Of a stretch of DNA of 15,906 bases, positions 15,286 to 15,906 are shown piece after piece. Under the pieces are notes generated by a model that made no database searches, was not told the DNA's origin, and saw only the letters and a program-made list of their open reading frames with translations. A program made the position numbers and the translations under genes. Where the stretch lies: contig JAHQWY010000046.1 in assembly GCA_029856445.1 (NCBI GenBank), positions 1 through 15,906 of the forward strand. Direction: 5' to 3'. This DNA is from Promethearchaeia archaeon (lineage in GTDB: Archaea; Asgardarchaeota; Lokiarchaeia; Sigyniarchaeales; SOKP01). Each line of letters begins with the position of its first letter. The first letter of the stretch is position 1.

Positions 15286-15906
15286 TTATTCTTCTTTCTT
15301 CTTTAAGAAATTTAAAATTCTTACGTAGATATCTCTTTCAGCGTCTTTTTTATTTCCAAATGTATTTGAAATTATATCCTTAGGAAGTTTAACTAATTTT
15401 TTTTTTGTTTCTCTTTCCAAGATTTGTGGATTTTTCGCGATCCAATTTGGTTCATGTTCATAACCACTTTTTTTATAATCAAGTTTGATCATTATACTAG
15501 TTTTGAATTTTTCCTGAAGGAACTCTAATAATATATTTTTTTCATTTAGAATCGAATTCTCAATTATTTCTTCGAAGTCCTCATAGAAAGGATTAATCAT
15601 TTTTTCTTCAACTAAATTAAAATTATAGTTGGAATCAAAAAAAATCGCCCCACATATTGCTTCAAATACATCAGCTAAAATTCTCGTTCTCTTAATTGGT
15701 TGCTTCTCTGTTTTGAATATAAAATTCTGTAAATTCATTCTGTTAGCAACTTTTCTTAAAGTTTTATCGCTTTCTAAGGAAGCTTTTATTTTTGTGATAT
15801 TACCAGGATCTTTTATTCCCTGATGATATAATTTCAATATAAAAACAATTTTGATAACGGCATCGCCCAAAGTCTCCAAAAATTGATAATCTGGTTTCCC
15901 TAATTC
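15286..15906 (-). CDS. rnc: Ribonuclease III, C-terminal part (5' end missing)
   Basis: The frame is open from the right edge (15906) to TAA at 15288-15286, giving 206 visible residues. A TTG at 15879 could be mistaken for a start, but it is the Leu inside the RNase III signature and the frame continues upstream (DYQFLETLGDAVIK), so the real start is outside. RNase III cleaves double-stranded RNA. Visible catalytic residues, numbered from the first visible residue, are E11 and D15 in LETLGDAV (E. coli E41 and D45) and D79 and E82 in ADVFEAICGAIFFD (E. coli D114 and E117). The position of E. coli E38 is Gln8, as in many Dicer RNase III domains. Residues about 118-203 form a degenerate dsRNA-binding domain, with H151/W155 near its middle and GNKKDAE at 185-191 before the last helix. 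The 238-base gap downstream suggests it is a separate unit from the transporter operon. Confidence 0.92.
   Translation of the reverse strand, partial: ELGKPDYQFLETLGDAVIKIVFILKLYHQGIKDPGNITKIKASLESDKTLRKVANRMNLQNFIFKTEKQPIKRTRILADVFEAICGAIFFDSNYNFNLVEEKMINPFYEDFEEIIENSILNEKNILLEFLQEKFKTSIMIKLDYKKSGYEHEPNWIAKNPQILERETKKKLVKLPKDIISNTFGNKKDAERDIYVRILNFLKKKEE

Noticed and set aside
1..15906. A eukaryotic source, suggested by the Dicer-like RNase III signature
   Set aside because: There are no introns, genes are packed with gaps of tens of bases on one strand, and the set is a typical prokaryotic ABC operon.

Overview
The window is strongly A+T-rich, intron-free and densely coding, and every gene I can support lies on the minus strand, so transcription runs from high to low coordinates. 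I infer an archaeon, most likely of the Asgard (Promethearchaeota, Lokiarchaeia-like) group. The grounds are very large surface proteins rich in N-glycosylation sequons and anchored by a C-terminal membrane helix, mostly weak or absent Shine-Dalgarno sites, COG1361/CARDB-like beta modules beside FtsX-type permeases, and an RNase III with a Dicer-like signature. This placement is inference; no marker gene is present.

Layout in transcription order. At 15906-15286 is the 3' part of an RNase III gene, which runs off the right edge. A 238-base gap (15285-15048) follows, with an imperfect hairpin and possible promoter elements. Then comes a tightly packed series of five genes with gaps of 49, 15, 11 and 36 bases. 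They are a LolD/MacB-type ABC ATPase with extra N- and C-terminal segments (15047-13869), a full-length 998-residue duplicated FtsX/MacB-type permease (13819-10823), a 1303-residue single-pass surface protein of unknown function (10807-6896), a 1609-residue membrane-anchored subtilase with two zinc ribbons in its cytosolic tail (6884-2055), and a second FtsX/MacB-type permease (2018 to base 1), which is open through the left edge and lacks its C-terminal part.

The five genes look like one operon. One ATPase could drive either permease or a heterodimer of the two. MacB/FtsX-family machines often do not pump a substrate across the membrane; they pass ATP-driven movement to an extracytoplasmic partner, as FtsEX does for cell-wall hydrolases. 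Two giant surface proteins sit between the two permeases, one of them a protease with its own propeptide. My working inference is therefore an ATP-coupled system for processing, releasing or remodelling surface proteins. It is unusual that most components also carry cytosolic appendages: a putative winged helix and charged N-terminus on the ATPase, zinc ribbons on the protease and a basic tail on the 1303-residue protein.

I found no tRNA, rRNA, CRISPR array, insertion sequence or plus-strand gene. The largest gene-free stretch is the 238-base gap, and it is described below.
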